Assembly (NCBI RefSeq): GCF_001640805.2
Contig: NC_066848.1
Location: forward strand, 9,068,276-9,132,275
DNA: 64,000 bases
Source: Lates calcarifer
Lineage: Eukaryota > Chordata > Actinopteri > Centropomidae
Direction of reading: 5' to 3'
Positions 1 to 19,518 of the stretch are shown here, piece after piece. The position numbers were made by a program, and so were the translations under genes. The first letter of the stretch is position 1; each line of letters starts with the position of its first letter. Below the pieces are notes generated by a model. The model was given only the letters and a program-made list of their open reading frames with translations, was not told the origin of the DNA and searched no databases.

Positions 1-610
1 GTATCGCTGTTTTATTTGATATCACCAGCCGCTGGTCTATGCGCATTAAATCACACTTAGATATTACCCCAGCCTTCGAGTAAATATGTTGTGCCAGCGC
101 TTCTGTATTTGAGTTTCAATTTACTGACTCAGTTCAATCACCTAGCCTCACAATCCCTCACACTGTGTATATATTGCTCAATGAAGTTGAAGTATATCTC
201 AAATTCTGCCGCCATTCGCTGGAATTGCTCAGGTTCTTCATCCAAAACAGAAGCTTTGATCATAACATCCATTCTGAACATTTTCTTAATACCATGTGTC
301 AGAAATACTGCAGCACCTCTGTGGTGTGCTAGCTCCTGGCTTTTGATGGACATTGTTTTCTGTTGTGTGGCCTGCTATCTGGAGTCTTGCAAAAGCCCCA
401 TTTGTAATATAGCAAGGCAGAACCATTACTGCTGCTGGAGACTTTTCTCCCCCTCCAATCTCTCTCTCTTTCTCCCTGTCTCAGCTACTTACAGTTTTGG
501 TTAGTCAGCTGTAGTCCTTTGATTAAAGTAAACAAATTCTGCATCAGTTCATCTGTTAATATGTGGTATTCTTCATTGTTCCTATTACACAATACCAAAT
601 GTGGCTGCAG
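1..610 (+). other. Intron of OGDHL (5' end cut by the window)
   Basis: This is sequence before the first visible OGDHL exon, whose acceptor is the CTGCAG ending at 610. I looked for the preceding OGDHL exon, which in human ends near a VTLQ motif, and did not find it, so it lies before the window. Open frames occur on both strands between about 91 and 504, but I recognise no family in them and treat them as chance. Confidence 0.6.
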
Positions 611-7305
<6,695 letters not shown>

Positions 7306-7725
7306 TGGAGAGCTGGAATGAAAACCAGACGGGAGGTGCAGTTTCATCTCCAACCACAGTCTATTTTCTAAGTCTTCTCACAGCACAGTTTTACAGCTCA
7401 TAGATTTGTGACAATCTGGAGCATAGACAATTAGTAAGTAAACATCATTTTAACCCCTGACAACTTTATCTCTGTCTCAAGACACTGTAGATTAACCTAG
7501 GTGGAAGGTGGGAGAAGACAGAAAAAAAACTGTCTTTCTATGACATGTCCTACATGCAGAATCAGTTTCACTGTAATGCACTAATGTAACGCATGGGACA
7601 GCGCAGTAAATTATATGGCCAGTGCTCATTGCTGTTCCCTGGCCCTGCTCCATGTCCTACATTTTCAGCCTCTAAAGGGTGCTAAACCTCCAACACCTTT
7701 ATATCAAAATATTATACAAACATTA

Positions 7726-7731
7726 AATAAA
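7726..7731 (+). terminator. Polyadenylation signal AATAAA of OGDHL
   Basis: This canonical hexamer lies 421 nt after the OGDHL stop codon and gives a plausible short 3' UTR. Confidence 0.55.
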
Positions 7732-9449
7732 ATCACTCGGTCACAGAATTGTCATTTGAGTACACACTTTAGATGAGTGGAGAAGTAGCAACACTACACT
7801 TGTTGTACCCCAAATAACATTCATACACCAAAATTCTGACTTGTGACAATCAATGTTTTTGCAGTAGCTTTAGTACAGTAGATACCTCCATTGATGCTAT
7901 GCAGAAAACAAGTGTATATTAATAGTATTGATTTGTGGTAGTATTGTTTTTTGTAGATGAATACTGGAAGCTGCAGGATGCACACAAAACACCAACTGGT
8001 GTACTTAAAAAATTTATGTGAATCACATTTCATAGGTATAAAGACTGTTCTGAAATTACACACACCAGTAAGTTTCATTTTTTTTCAGTATTTGCTTTGG
8101 CTACCTTAGCTGTTAGTGAAGGAGTGTGTATTTATTGTCACACCTCGCTTCACCAGGAGACATGAGCCAGCTGGCACAGAGACTTGCAGCCATGTTTTCT
8201 ACTTAGGACATAAGGCTCAGCTTCCTCTTTGGAGGCTTAGGGATACACACACAAACATAGCAAACCCTCTGATGCTTTGACAGCAATACTGACGCTTGGT
8301 TGTCACATTAAAATCCTTTAGGTGATGATCCACTACCAATAGTGACTGCACCCATCCTTCATACCGCTTATTTCAATCATTCTTATTCTTAGTTACCATT
8401 GATACAGTTAATCATCACTTTCGGTCATATTATTGGTACAGTTACTCTTTAACTTTTACACTTTGAATCACAATCAACTGTTTAAATCACAAATCATGAT
8501 TTTCATACTCTCATACCAATCTTACAGTGTGCTATTGCCTTTCTTTAAGACTAGACAGGCTTTCTGCTACTTTCCAGTCATGTCGCAATCTTACCGTTCT
8601 TGCTTAATCACAGTGTCATATGATTTTTTATGCATTTCATTCATGCACACACACACATATAGTACATTGATTATAGTGCTTCACATTACACTGATTAATT
8701 TCTAAATGATTCATTAAAACTGTGCATCTTACAACCATGGTGAGAATCTAGCATTAGATCCTTTCTTTTGGCGCCGGGAGTGGGTAGATCTCAACCTTTC
8801 TTGACACAGGTATTTAACAAAAATTGTTTCAAAATTGTTATTAGGTACTACTTTGCTTAGAAATGCTCCATATAACTATGCTTCCTGCTTAACTAAACTG
8901 TAACTTCCCTTGGAGTTAGCTGGAAGGTTTAACCATAAGCCATACACAGACATCATTTTACACATTTAATGACTTTTAAGGTTTCTGTATTGTACTTCAT
9001 TGATGGAAAAAATACTAAAACATATGCACAACTTGATGGTGTTGCACTTAAACATGGAAAAATGACATATGCAATAAAATGTTTCAGTTCAATAACGTGC
9101 TTTGGTTGTGATGTTCACTTGCATATCATGCAAAGTTTGCGGTTTAATAAAACAGATAAATTGGTGCAATACTTATAGATGGACCAATGTCGGGTAGCTA
9201 TTGATTTCTCACCAATCACCTTCTGTGCATCATGAATGTTTGCTCTGGCCTCAAAGTCCCCCATTAAGTAAAGTGCACAGGATGGACTACATGTGACTAC
9301 ATATGAAATCAACTAGCAAACTTAGAAAAACTAGAATTTTATCAACTGTTCCCAGGTTTTCGGTGTGTCGTTAGTTTGTGGTGATATAAAATTTTGACAC
9401 AGGCCCTCACAGGAAAAAAAGTTCTGTATGTGTTTACATGTTTTGTATT
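7732..9449. other. Spacer between the 3' ends of OGDHL and C10orf53
   Basis: The two genes point toward each other here. The sequence is AT-rich with no conserved coding stretch or obvious transposon end. Small open frames are present but resemble no family I know. Confidence 0.5.
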
Positions 9450-9461
9450 TTTATTTTTATT
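9450..9461 (-). terminator. Tandem polyadenylation signals of C10orf53
   Basis: Read on the - strand the sequence is AATAAAAATAAA, starting 23 nt past the C10orf53 stop codon. This implies a very short 3' UTR. Confidence 0.6.
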
Positions 9462-9483
9462 TTTTTAAATGCCAGGCTTATCT

Positions 9484-10007
9484 TCAGTGAGCCTTCTCCA
9501 CAGCGGCAACAGCTTCTTTGCAAACAGGGTCCAGTTTTCCATCTCCACCTTAGGAGTTAAAGGCACAACACGTTGCCAGACTATAACATCACATCACACG
9601 GTAACATCGCCACAAGGAAATACGTAACTTCCGCCGTCCGCCAAAGAAAATCAAACTCACCAAACTCTAGCTGCCTTATATCACAGGTGAAGACTAGCTC
9701 CCCGTTGACCACGAGCCCCACCATGTTCCACTCGCGCGTCTCTTCCAAGGTGCACTGGTGCCCGCGCGCTGTCAGAGCGGCTGTGGACACATTGGGACGG
9801 ACAGTGTTTGTTTGACTCATAGACTATATAGGTTTGACCTCACCTAAAACAGTAAAGAATGCGCACGGTGTACAGGCATCCAAATGGGATACAGATGGGG
9901 AAAAGAAACGTACCCTGGAGACCCTGCAGACGGAAGGTCCTGTGTTGTACAACTCCACAGGATGCATACGGTCCATAGCAAAGTGTCACCCGCGCCATTG
10001 ACGGCAT
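9484..10007 (-). CDS. C10orf53: UPF0728 family protein, C10orf53 homologue (92 aa, 3 exons)
   Basis: This is a small conserved vertebrate protein of unknown function. The exons are 9914-10007, 9661-9780 and 9484-9548, joined by GT-AG introns in phase 1, totalling 279 nt (92 residues plus TGA). The human protein has 93 residues. Exon 1 encodes a start followed by VTLCYGPYASCGVV and RTFRLQGLQ. Exon 2 contains GHQCTLEETREWNMVGLVVN and DIRQLEFG. Exon 3 encodes GDGKLDPVCKEAVAAVEKAH. These match the human blocks YGPYSAAG, RLQGLQAVL, EDWNVVELMVNEE and LEFGGDGKLDP. An alternative in-frame ATG lies three codons downstream of the chosen start. Its place beside CHAT and OGDHL repeats the human 10q11 neighbourhood. 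I see no signal peptide or membrane segment. Confidence 0.9.
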
Positions 10008-11987
10008 TGTTTGTTGTGGTTACCAGGGTAACACACACACACACGCGCGCAGTGCACGTTGCTAGTGCGGCCTTCTTTCCAGCGGGTGTCCAGGGAGTAC
10101 CATTTGCACCACTTAAAACAAACTTCATTTATCATAAGTGATGGGATCTAACAAGCACTGTTGCCAGGCAACTACTTCTTATTTAATTGTGCGGTTGAGT
10201 TTGATTTGGGCCAGTTGCTGTACTACTGAGGCAGTGTGTGGAAGGAGCGACATGAGGCAAAAACGGTGGCCGTGGTGTCCCCGGCATGAGTAATTTTGAA
10301 GTCCGATTCCAAATGCAAATACTCAGAGGTCCGGAAAAAAAGCATTAACACTATCTGACAGGTTAGCTCAGCGTAGTATATCCAAGATCTCGAGTTTTAT
10401 TCTTGGAGGCTCAATGAATTTTGAATTTCAAGACAAAATGCATATACTCGAAGGCTCAAAAAAGGCCGGGCTTTGGTCATCTAATTAATTAGCAAGTCAT
10501 TAGACACCTGCTTGGTAGACCGAGGGTCGCGAGATCGAATCTTAACCAGAACAGAACATTTGGAAGTCACTCACCCACATTGAAGATTGAAAAGCTCTCC
10601 GGCAGTTGTTCCAAATGGGGAAGGGAACTGGTGGCGCAGCGTGATTGGTGGACACCATAAGGCGCCCTAAGGAGCAGGGTCTAAAGGTGCGAATCCATAC
10701 CAGGTCCTGGAACAGCGAAGAGCCTTTGTCCCACATATGCGCAGATCTTCATCATCATCTTCATCTTGGTTTGCAGTGAAACTCTGAAAGAACATGTAAA
10801 AAGAAAAAAAGCAGACTGAAGGGGAGAATTTTGTCTGACTTTGTACACACGCGTCCATAAACACTGACAAGAAAATAAATAGAAGCTTTTCAATTTATTT
10901 TGGTTTCTTTGTTTTAATCTTTAACTATATTCTATAAATACAATTTGACAGTCATAAACACAGTGATCACCTCTGTTTAGTAAGTTTCACATACTTACTT
11001 TTCAAACTGACATTTACATCTTACATACATTTATATCATACAAAAATAAATAAATTAATCTTCTGCACATAAATTTACAAATACACAGCTGATCACACTT
11101 AACATTCTTTGATAAACTAAAAAGTATCCTTTGAAAATCTTAGTCAGTTGCTTTTTGTGTATTATTTATACAAACACACTTTAAGTCCCATTGTATGGAG
11201 TAGAGTATGGTCTGAATTGAATGTCTAATGATTTTATGAAAGGATACTTTTAAAAAAAAAGATTTTTTTTTTTATACCACATGTACTGGTGGTGCAATAG
11301 ACAACAATTTATGAAGACAACATAGATGGACATTGCATAGAAGATTGTAGTTTCACAATGTACAATAATCTTCAGAAAATCATTAGATAGCAGCATGCGA
11401 TTTTTCAAATTGACACATACTGAGACAATCAACCATTTGTCATAACTCTCAGACGTATTTTTGCCCTGTCAAACTGACTGACAGACCCCACGGACAAAAT
11501 GATGCAGACATGGGAGAATGAATGTTTGTGTTTATGTTCATATTATGTTTGCTCATTTCCCACCAATCTTGTTGTCATCATCCAACAATAGATTTACTTT
11601 TTTTCTTTGGCTGATTCATCTCAATTCAGTGTGAAACGACAATCAAAAGTTCAAATTTGGCTCAAATTAGTATCTACATCTATTAGCTATTTTGACATTT
11701 AAAATCCTGTTTATATTGATTTTTTGTGTGTGTGTGTGTCTGTAACAACAGCAGAAAATGTCATCTACAATGACCAAACACCTCTAATATTCTCTAAGAG
11801 TATAGTAGATTAGATGATCACTAGCACATGGTACATTTAACAATACTCTATATAAGACCACAGCTTCACATTACATTTGTATCACAGTTATGGTGTATAT
11901 TTAGTGAATGACTCATGAGGTTATTGCAGCACAAAAACATACATTTAAAATCACACCACCACTGTTTTCACTGGAACTGACAGTCTC
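10008..11987. other. Spacer between C10orf53 and the 3' end of CHAT
   Basis: Both flanking genes are on the - strand. The part near 10008-10140 should hold the C10orf53 promoter and carries a short CA/CG-alternating run. A tRNA-derived SINE-like stretch lies at about 10350-10765. The rest, about 10870-11987, is AT-rich and probably CHAT 3' UTR; a - strand AATAAA at 10894-10899 is one candidate end. No further gene was seen. Confidence 0.5.
10620..10765 (+). mobile_element. tRNA-derived SINE-like element
   Basis: A box A-like block (TGGCGCAGCGTG, about 10631) is followed about 55 nt later by a box B-like block (GGTGCGAATCC, about 10686). These are the spacing and motifs of an RNA polymerase III tRNA promoter. 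A body follows, then a short (ATC)n-type 3' tail near 10745-10765. A second box B-like piece (GATCGAATC) lies upstream near 10530, and a box A-like TTAGCTCAGCG near 10363, so the region may hold two broken copies. The exact ends are not certain. Confidence 0.5.
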
Positions 11988-14900
11988 CTAAGATTTACTC
12001 CCATTCTTCAAACCTTGTGCCTCTCCCTGTGATGAGGTCTGGGTTTGAGCCTCCACTGTAGTCTGGTCTGCTGTCTTCACCAGAACCTGTGGCAGTGTTT
12101 GCGGGTTCTTGGTTAAATCGGATGGTCTCTGCATTTTGTTTTGCCAGTTTGTTTCCGTTTGCGTGTGTTTCTCCTTTCTTTGCTCGGTTGGATTTGAGCC
12201 ACAGTTGCATTTGTTGCACAGATCCCTCATGTCCAGGAGTCCCTGCACCAGACACTTGACAAATTCTGCTGAACATGTCTGCGGGCTCTCGTGGAAACTG
12301 GACACAGAGAAGAGAATGTGGTCTGACTGAGGATTGTAGCACGCTCCATAGCCATTAGGAACCACGGGTCCGTAGCAGCAAAACATCTCAACAGTGGTCG
12401 GGACCTGAGGGAAGAGGGAATGTTTCAGTGCTGTGTAGTTTTACTATCATACTCAAATACAGCTGCAGTTGGAAAGCTTCAGAGAAGACTATTAAGATGG
12501 ATGTGTGTTGCAAATTTTGATCTGCCATGTATATAAATTAAACCTAAATAAAAATAGTATTCTATCAAAAATCTTGTTCTTGTCACATCATAGAAACACT
12601 ATACAGTAGAAACAGGACAAGTATGTGCTGTAGTGCTCACTAACAGGGCTACTCAACAATTTAGTACAGTATTTCCATAAAATTGGGCCTCTCACAAGAA
12701 AAAGAAAAGAATCATCAAAACTGAGATGGCTGTCAGGCAAGATATCCTGACTTTTAGTCTGCAGTGTGGATCAAGCTCCATCTACCCCACACTTCCCATA
12801 ATGCAACTCAGTACTGTGTGTCATTAGAGCCTCCTTGGCTTATACACCTCATTCCTTCAGTGTATAGGCTTTGTGTTAAAAAAAATTGAGCGATTAATTA
12901 AGGAAATATTATTTAGGTTATCTTTTCAGACTTCTCCTCTAGAGCCATAGACGACAATAGAAATGTTTTCACTGGTATACAATTGGTGCTTCTCCGATAC
13001 ATTTAAAATTCAGTACAGTTTCAGTTTAATGTTTTAAAATCAGATACCTGACTTGTAGAGAGAATGAACTGATTACTGATGAGATAGGCTTCATCTTTAA
13101 ATATCTCTGGCTTCTCTATCTTCAGTTCATGTGCAATTTCACGTAGTCCAAGTAGGTGATTGTCTATTGCCATTCCTGTAATAGCCTGAAAAACAAAATG
13201 CATGCAAGCATGTTAGTGTATTTTCTTTGATGAGCAAAGTCAGCATTGTAATACTGTATGTCAGTGGATAAGGTTTGAGAGAAATTACCAGAATAGTATA
13301 CTTTGTCTGTGCAGTTATGGCACCTCGTAACATTTCCATCTTTTCTGTATCCTGGAGAAGTAAACAACCGAGAATCAATACCTGGCTATTAGATCTCCTT
13401 TATTTACAGTAAGCATAGTTTTTTCATGGTGAAGAAAGTCAACACAGACTGAAGTAAAAGATCGAATCACACTACTAAAAACAAAACTGACAGTTTCAAT
13501 ACTTTATTCAAACTGAGTTTTTACTCTGCAGTGGCATTTATTTAACATGGACAGAATGGTTGTAGTGTCCACGCTAAAACATCTTACGCTTGTGCTGAGC
13601 ATCCCATCAGTCATTGCTTTGACAAAGGCCAGGGCTTCGGGTGTGGCTGAGCGAATGTTGTCCACTCTGCCTTCCTGAAAACGTCGTATGGAAGCACTCT
13701 CATAGGTCGACACTGGTCTACCGTGACATCTAGAGTAACACACACAGAAGACCTTGTGGGTTGGAGGCTCAGGGTCAATGTGATGTGTGAGAATTTGTCT
13801 TGTAAACTTTGCTTTTTCTTACCGGTAGTAGGCTAACTGAAGAGCCACCTGGATATAGGCATCTGGACTCATTTTCTGCTTCTTGATAAACTCTTTCCCA
13901 TAATCATAGAACTTGTGGACATTCATGTCCAGATTTCTCACCAGCCTGAGCAAATAAGAAAAAATCCAGCTATAATTTGAAAGCATTTATCCATTTGATT
14001 GCAACTGTATAGCAAGCACAGTAAACCCAGACCTCTGGAGTTTGTCAGCAGAACACGCGAGGAGTTTGTGAATCTCTGGAGTACATTTCCAGCGGAGTCT
14101 GCGCGGTGCAGGCAGCTCACTCACACTTGCAGCCCTGACCAGCTTTGACGGGCTGCCAATCCTGATGTAAAACGGTAAATATAATATAATTTAGCATTTT
14201 AAGATTCAAGTCTAATCTGGATTTTCTAGGCATAGGTTTAACAAATATCAGATACACATTTTGCATTTCTTACATGTATTTGAGTAGATACTCTGTGCAC
14301 TGCACAAGGACAATTCCTTCAAATGGTGAGTGTTCACATACAACTCCACAGCAGCCGTCAGCTCCTACAACAAACTGACACAGTCATGCTATCTTCAGTT
14401 GAGTTGAACCAAGCTGCAGTGCTATATTATCTAAGACTCAGCTAATTTTCAGGTGCAGTTTCATCAGTGTTCCTTCATATACATTCTCATCCACACTTCA
14501 CACCCTGTGGTGAAGGAATTATTTAGAGCGGAAGCCTCCAACTCTTTCAGTAGTGGATATTCACCACAGATTTCATTCAAGTAATCTGAATTCTTTATCA
14601 AAACATCTCCATCAAAATTCATGCTAATGAAATGTCTCATGCTAAGGGCCTGTAGTCCAGTGGGAGCATCCACTCTCCATGAGAATTTCTTTGAATTTAG
14701 AATCTTAATTTGGCATGGGATTGGCACTTTGAGAGATGAACATAAATTTGTTCAACAGCCATGTCTGTCATGTTTCTTGGTAATTACAGAGATAAACTGA
14801 TCCTACTGTACAGCATCCACCATTTAGTTCTGTTATCCTTATTTCATCCTCAGTTCCTTTTCTTAATTACCATTCTTCACCCAGTTCTCAAAGACAAATC

Positions 14901-17900
14901 CAGGCACACAATGTGCAACAAGCTAAAGAGACATCAAAGTAGCTTGACTTGATAACTGTGCTCACTGACCTGCATGGGCTTGTCGTACCAGCGGTTGCCA
15001 CCATTCTTGGCCACTCCTCCTCCATGCAGCATCAACATGGCACGTGTGGTGTCACTTAGCTCAGGACCACTGGCGTCATCCAGACAAACCAGGCAAAGAC
15101 AACGCTCGATCATGTCCAGAGAGTCCCTGTTAGTGGACTCTGGAGCATAACAATAAAACGTCAATTCGGTGGGACAAACAGACTTGGAAACACTGAGATA
15201 CGCTTGACTTTAGAGGGGTTTTATTGGACGGTCAAGATGTACCTCTCATCAACACACTGCGAGATTCTGCCCACTCAGTACGTCCATCAGAGGTGAGAAG
15301 ACCTATAGGTGGGAGTTGCTCCTCTTCACTGTCAGCCATCTTGACAATCTTCTCCAGCTGAGTCAGCAGATCTCTTTCATTCAGTCGGCGGAAGTTGATG
15401 ACCACATCCAGCACGAAGAACTGGGCAGAGGTTTAGATTAGACACAAAATGCTTCAGTGCAGAGGTCCCTCAGGCTTTGATTTAATATTGATGCTGGGGC
15501 AGTATTGGCAATTTGATTCCTAATGACATGGACACACACAGCATATCTGACTGGATGTCCATGGTAAAAGGAAATGAATACTTATAAAATAATTCTGGTT
15601 AATTAAAACTTGGGTATTTGCTTTTAAAATACTGGTGAATATTTCTCTCAGTTATGATAATGTTGTACTCGCCAAAGTAATCAGAATGTTACTACAGCTA
15701 AATCTGACGGGGCAAGAAACAGGAATGATCAGACAACAGACTGTTAACAAGCCAATAGTTCAACCAGATTATCTAAACCTCCTCATTCTGGGGTGGATAA
15801 AGAGAGTGCACCTGAAATGAAGGTAATCCCTCATTGCATCAGAAAACTGTTGAGCCAGTTAGTTGGCCTGTAGACCATCATAGATATCTGCAACAGACAA
15901 CTTGGGTAAAAATGTCATTTTGCTTTTATTATCTCTTTCGCTTTAAAAGCTGTACGACTGTCTAACGACTGTTTTCTTGCCTCATCAGACTTGGTTGTAG
16001 CCATGTTGGTGTGTTTTCACTACCAGCAATTGACATAGTGAGTACAGCATTGTCATGACTATTATTAACTCAACAGAGAGGACTTGTCAGTGGGCTGGGC
16101 TGCTTATCACTCATCGGGAGATAAGTTGGCATCGTGCCCACAGAGCCTGTTTACTGTACCATCAGACACAAGTGAGTGATGATCTATACGTTGAGCTGTG
16201 ACAGGGACACAGATGCATAGTCTAATTCACACTGTAAACATGTGAAACTGTCACTGTAAATATTGTTCTCTGTTCTGTGTCTATTAAGAGGAGTCATTTT
16301 GAGGACTTCTCCTCTGTGTTAGATTATTTGTTGATTTGTGTTTCACTTTGTCTTACCTGGTTTTTACAAGCCACAATGATGTGTTCAGGTTCTGGCATCA
16401 CACTGCTCTCCTGGGCCACTAGTGTGTCCCTCTCAGGCCCAGGTAGGCGGTAGGAGGTGAACAGGCGATAATACTGCTCCATACACAGAGGGGTCCCAGC
16501 CAGCTGGCCCCGAGCATAGTCCACAGGCAGGGCACGTCTACACACGAACATAGACACAGCTATTGGACCTATTTTTGCACATACTCTCAACTAATTATGC
16601 TCTCACTGTGCATTAACTTACCCATCAAGAAGAGTTTTGTACTCCAAAACTCCAGAAATTAAGTGTGCAGCAAACCTAGGAAAGAAAAACATTGTTTTGT
16701 TAAATACTAACACACACACATATTGTACTTGTTCACTCTTTCTCGTGCATACTCTCTCTACTTGGGGTATTAATTCTCTGCATTTGGTCTAATTCTCAAC
16801 TTATTGTGCAGCTATGTCACACTTAACAGCATAAATGCTTTATGTAAATCATGTGGTTATGGAGCCAGCCCCAGATCAATACTATGTTAACCAAACCACA
16901 GCCTTCACTGTCTATTAACATTGCCACCAGTAGCCTGGCCTGGCCTCTCAGCCCTCAGGGTGTCCTGGGTAATGACCCTATCTGTCAATGTATACCAAGG
17001 AAGTGTTCACTTTCCTATAATCAATCAAAGCCAGTGTCTGAGTAATTTATACAGTTCACTATCATTTCTCTTGTCTTCATGCTGTAATAAACAATCATTT
17101 CTGTTGTAGAGGATGTGTAACAAAGGACAATGCTGAAAAAAAAAAATCACTCCCACTACTGGATGACAATATATTTGTCTGTCCTGTCTTATTTTGTTAA
17201 ACTCTGGGCTTTTCCTCATGACTCGTTCATCTCAGTTGTGCAGTGTTGCATGCCTTAAAGAGTCGATGGGAGCCCTGAAGTTCTGCTGTGGGAAGACCAT
17301 CGCAGGGCTGGAGTTGACGGGCAGAGCCAGTCTGTTGTTCAGGTACATGTCATTCAGCCAGTAGTCATACACCTACAGAAGGAAACAGAGGAATTCACTC
17401 AAAGATAAAATCTAATGATAATAGTGATCCAATAGTGAGTAAAGAGGGAGCAGTACACCCACTATCACTACACTATCAGTTTGAGATTGACTGATAAATC
17501 TGCACAGATGGCTCTATAATTCCGTAAAAGGTGTGTTTACATCAGTAATGCATCCATAGGTTTCAGTCTATCATAGTGTTGCTAGTTGAAAACAACTTGG
17601 GATCTGAAATTACTTGCACACATCATTATTATGTGATTCTTGACCAGGTAATTTTATTTACCCAGTTTGCCTTGTTTTTCCTCCTCTCCTCGAGTTTGCT
17701 CTGTAGTCGCTCTCCCACTCCTCCAGGGGCTCCGAACTGCTTCACTATGTTTTGGGTCTTATTAAACTGTTCCTCTGTGAGCAGGTGCTTCATGCATCTC
17801 AGGTACATGTCCAGTGTGTCTTTCAGGCTGGGGAGCGGCAGCTTTGACAGACCCTGAACAGTGTGGGGATATAAAAAACTCAGTAAACTCCCATCACAAG

Positions 17901-18286
17901 TTTTCTTTTCTAAATTTGTAACTACACACAAACCTAAAACGAGTGTCCCTTAACACATGCATGACATCATATTAACAAGGAAAAATTGTAGATAAATAAT
18001 ACTTTTGATAAATAATTGTACTTTTGAACATTTGACTCAAAACGAGAATTATTGATTAAAATGTCAAAATACTGTATATTAATTATTCTTACAATATCTC
18101 ATATATTCCCTCTTGATTAAAAACCAGACACTTGTGTATTAATCTTCTTTAATGTCATGAGTTTTTAGGTTCCTAATTGATATGATTTCTCTAATGCATA
18201 TTCCAAGGAAAATATCCATTTAAGACAAATATATTTACATCTCCGCCCCCTAAATCCTTGGAGGGCTCTCGGTCCAGTACTGGCAT
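11988..18286 (-). CDS. CHAT: Choline O-acetyltransferase (684 aa, 14 coding exons)
   Basis: CHAT makes acetylcholine from choline and acetyl-CoA in the cytoplasm of cholinergic terminals. The coding exons in transcript order are 18239-18286, 17662-17853, 17254-17372, 16622-16675, 16357-16537, 15243-15420, 14970-15139, 14274-14374, 14033-14161, 13823-13945, 13588-13729, 13289-13351, 13048-13185 and 11988-12404. Their phases close to 2055 nt. The catalytic histidine is His329 in CEHSPFEG (exon 8). Other family blocks are [65 protein letters not shown] and [20 protein letters not shown]. The third intron starts with GC rather than GT. The C-terminal tail after MRDLCNKC is longer and more polar than in human CHAT and rich in Q/T/K. 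SLC18A3 lies upstream on the same strand, so both probably share control regions. Confidence 0.96.
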
Positions 18287-18334
18287 GTTGGCGGTGCAGA
18301 GGGGCAGTCAAGCAGGTCGACTCATGAGACAGAC

Positions 18335-18722
18335 TCTGTGTACCACAAATAAAATAAAATCAGTGGGAAGTTTTGGCAAGTGAAAACGCTTTAATCGAAA
18401 TGACAGTCACTGTGATAGCCTTACCTGAGATCAGTTGTCTTAGAATGTTACACAATATTTAAGGCAAATGAAGAATGAATAAAAAGTGTATCACTGTTAT
18501 AAGAATACATTACATTAAAGATTTTCACATGCAGCACGGTGTTTAAAACTGTCTCGCAAATCTGAGCACTGCTGACATTCTACCATAACTAATACTATAC
18601 TAACTAAAAGTACCAAATAAAAATAATACACACAAAAATTAAATGTTGTACTCACCAGCCAGGAAACGAAAGCCCGATCCCACTCGTCTTGGGGCTCAAG
18701 CAAGAAGTTTAGGTCTGTCCAT
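18335..18722 (-). other. Probable 5' untranslated exons of CHAT
   Basis: The first CHAT coding exon probably starts at an acceptor before 18335 (TGGTACACAG), giving about 49 nt of leader before the ATG at 18286. Further upstream, a transcript segment ending at 18656 has a strong donor (GGCTG followed by GTGAGT). It contains a nine-codon upstream frame (ATG at 18722, MDRPKLLA then stop) that does not join the CHAT frame. Whether this exon is used, and where its cap site is, cannot be read from the sequence. Confidence 0.4.
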
Positions 18723-19512
18723 CTTGACTTGAATCCATCTCTGGCCGAATTTCTTTTAAATTTCTCTACTTCGATCCTTTATCATTTTTGAGCATCTTTC
18801 AATCCCCAGCATGGCAAGTGCACAACTCCCTCGCTGGCTCAGGAGAGATGCTGAGAAGGGTACCTCTCCCCCCCCCCTGGCAGCCAGGCTCCTCCCAGAA
18901 GTCTTGCTATTCGCCGAGAAGTTTATTTGGCACCTCACATCCTCACCCCACCTTATTTAGACGCCGACTAAACGCCTCGGATGCACGCACGCTGTGCTTG
19001 AAGAACAATTAGGATGCGTTCTGCATGGACTCCTGTGGCTCTCTGAATTTTCAACACTTTTCGTCGTGCAATTTGGGCGCATTCATTGCTCCCACCTCAC
19101 TGCATCTGACTGCTTTAATTGGCGTTGTGTATTTGATATTAAATGCAAAGATTTGCATTTTGGATACGCGCAGATGCTTTGAGAAACTATGTATTTTACA
19201 CATAACATCAACGTCAGGATCCTAAATGAAATCATTATTATGGTTTGTTAAAAATTCGGAGAAATGACCCTCTCTATAACGGACTGAAGTGTTCACTTTT
19301 GGCTGCTTACTGATGAGATTCACAATTTAGGCCATTATACGTTTAATATTCCATCTCTTAATTTATTTGTTCAAAGGCAAAAATTATTTATGTTACACTT
19401 AATAAATATAACCATATTTTAAAAGTATCATCATATTATAATGATAATTTTGTTAGTGTGGAATCCTTCACCTGTAGAGGAAAATACCATTGTCATATAT
19501 TGCAATAAATAA

Positions 19513-19518
19513 TTTATT
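19513..19518 (-). terminator. Candidate polyadenylation signal of SLC18A3
   Basis: AATAAA on the - strand lies about 600 nt past the SLC18A3 stop. A closer ATTAAA variant lies at 19795-19800. I cannot tell which is used. Confidence 0.35.

Noticed and set aside
91..504. A 137-codon + frame and an overlapping - strand frame at 138-353 within the first OGDHL intron
   Set aside because: Neither resembles a known family, and both strands are open at once in the same place. Neither has splice sites linking it to a gene. Most likely chance.
18756..18938. A 60-codon - strand frame upstream of CHAT as a longer N terminus
   Set aside because: It is not in frame with the CHAT coding exons, has stops before them, and does not resemble the extended human CHAT N terminus.
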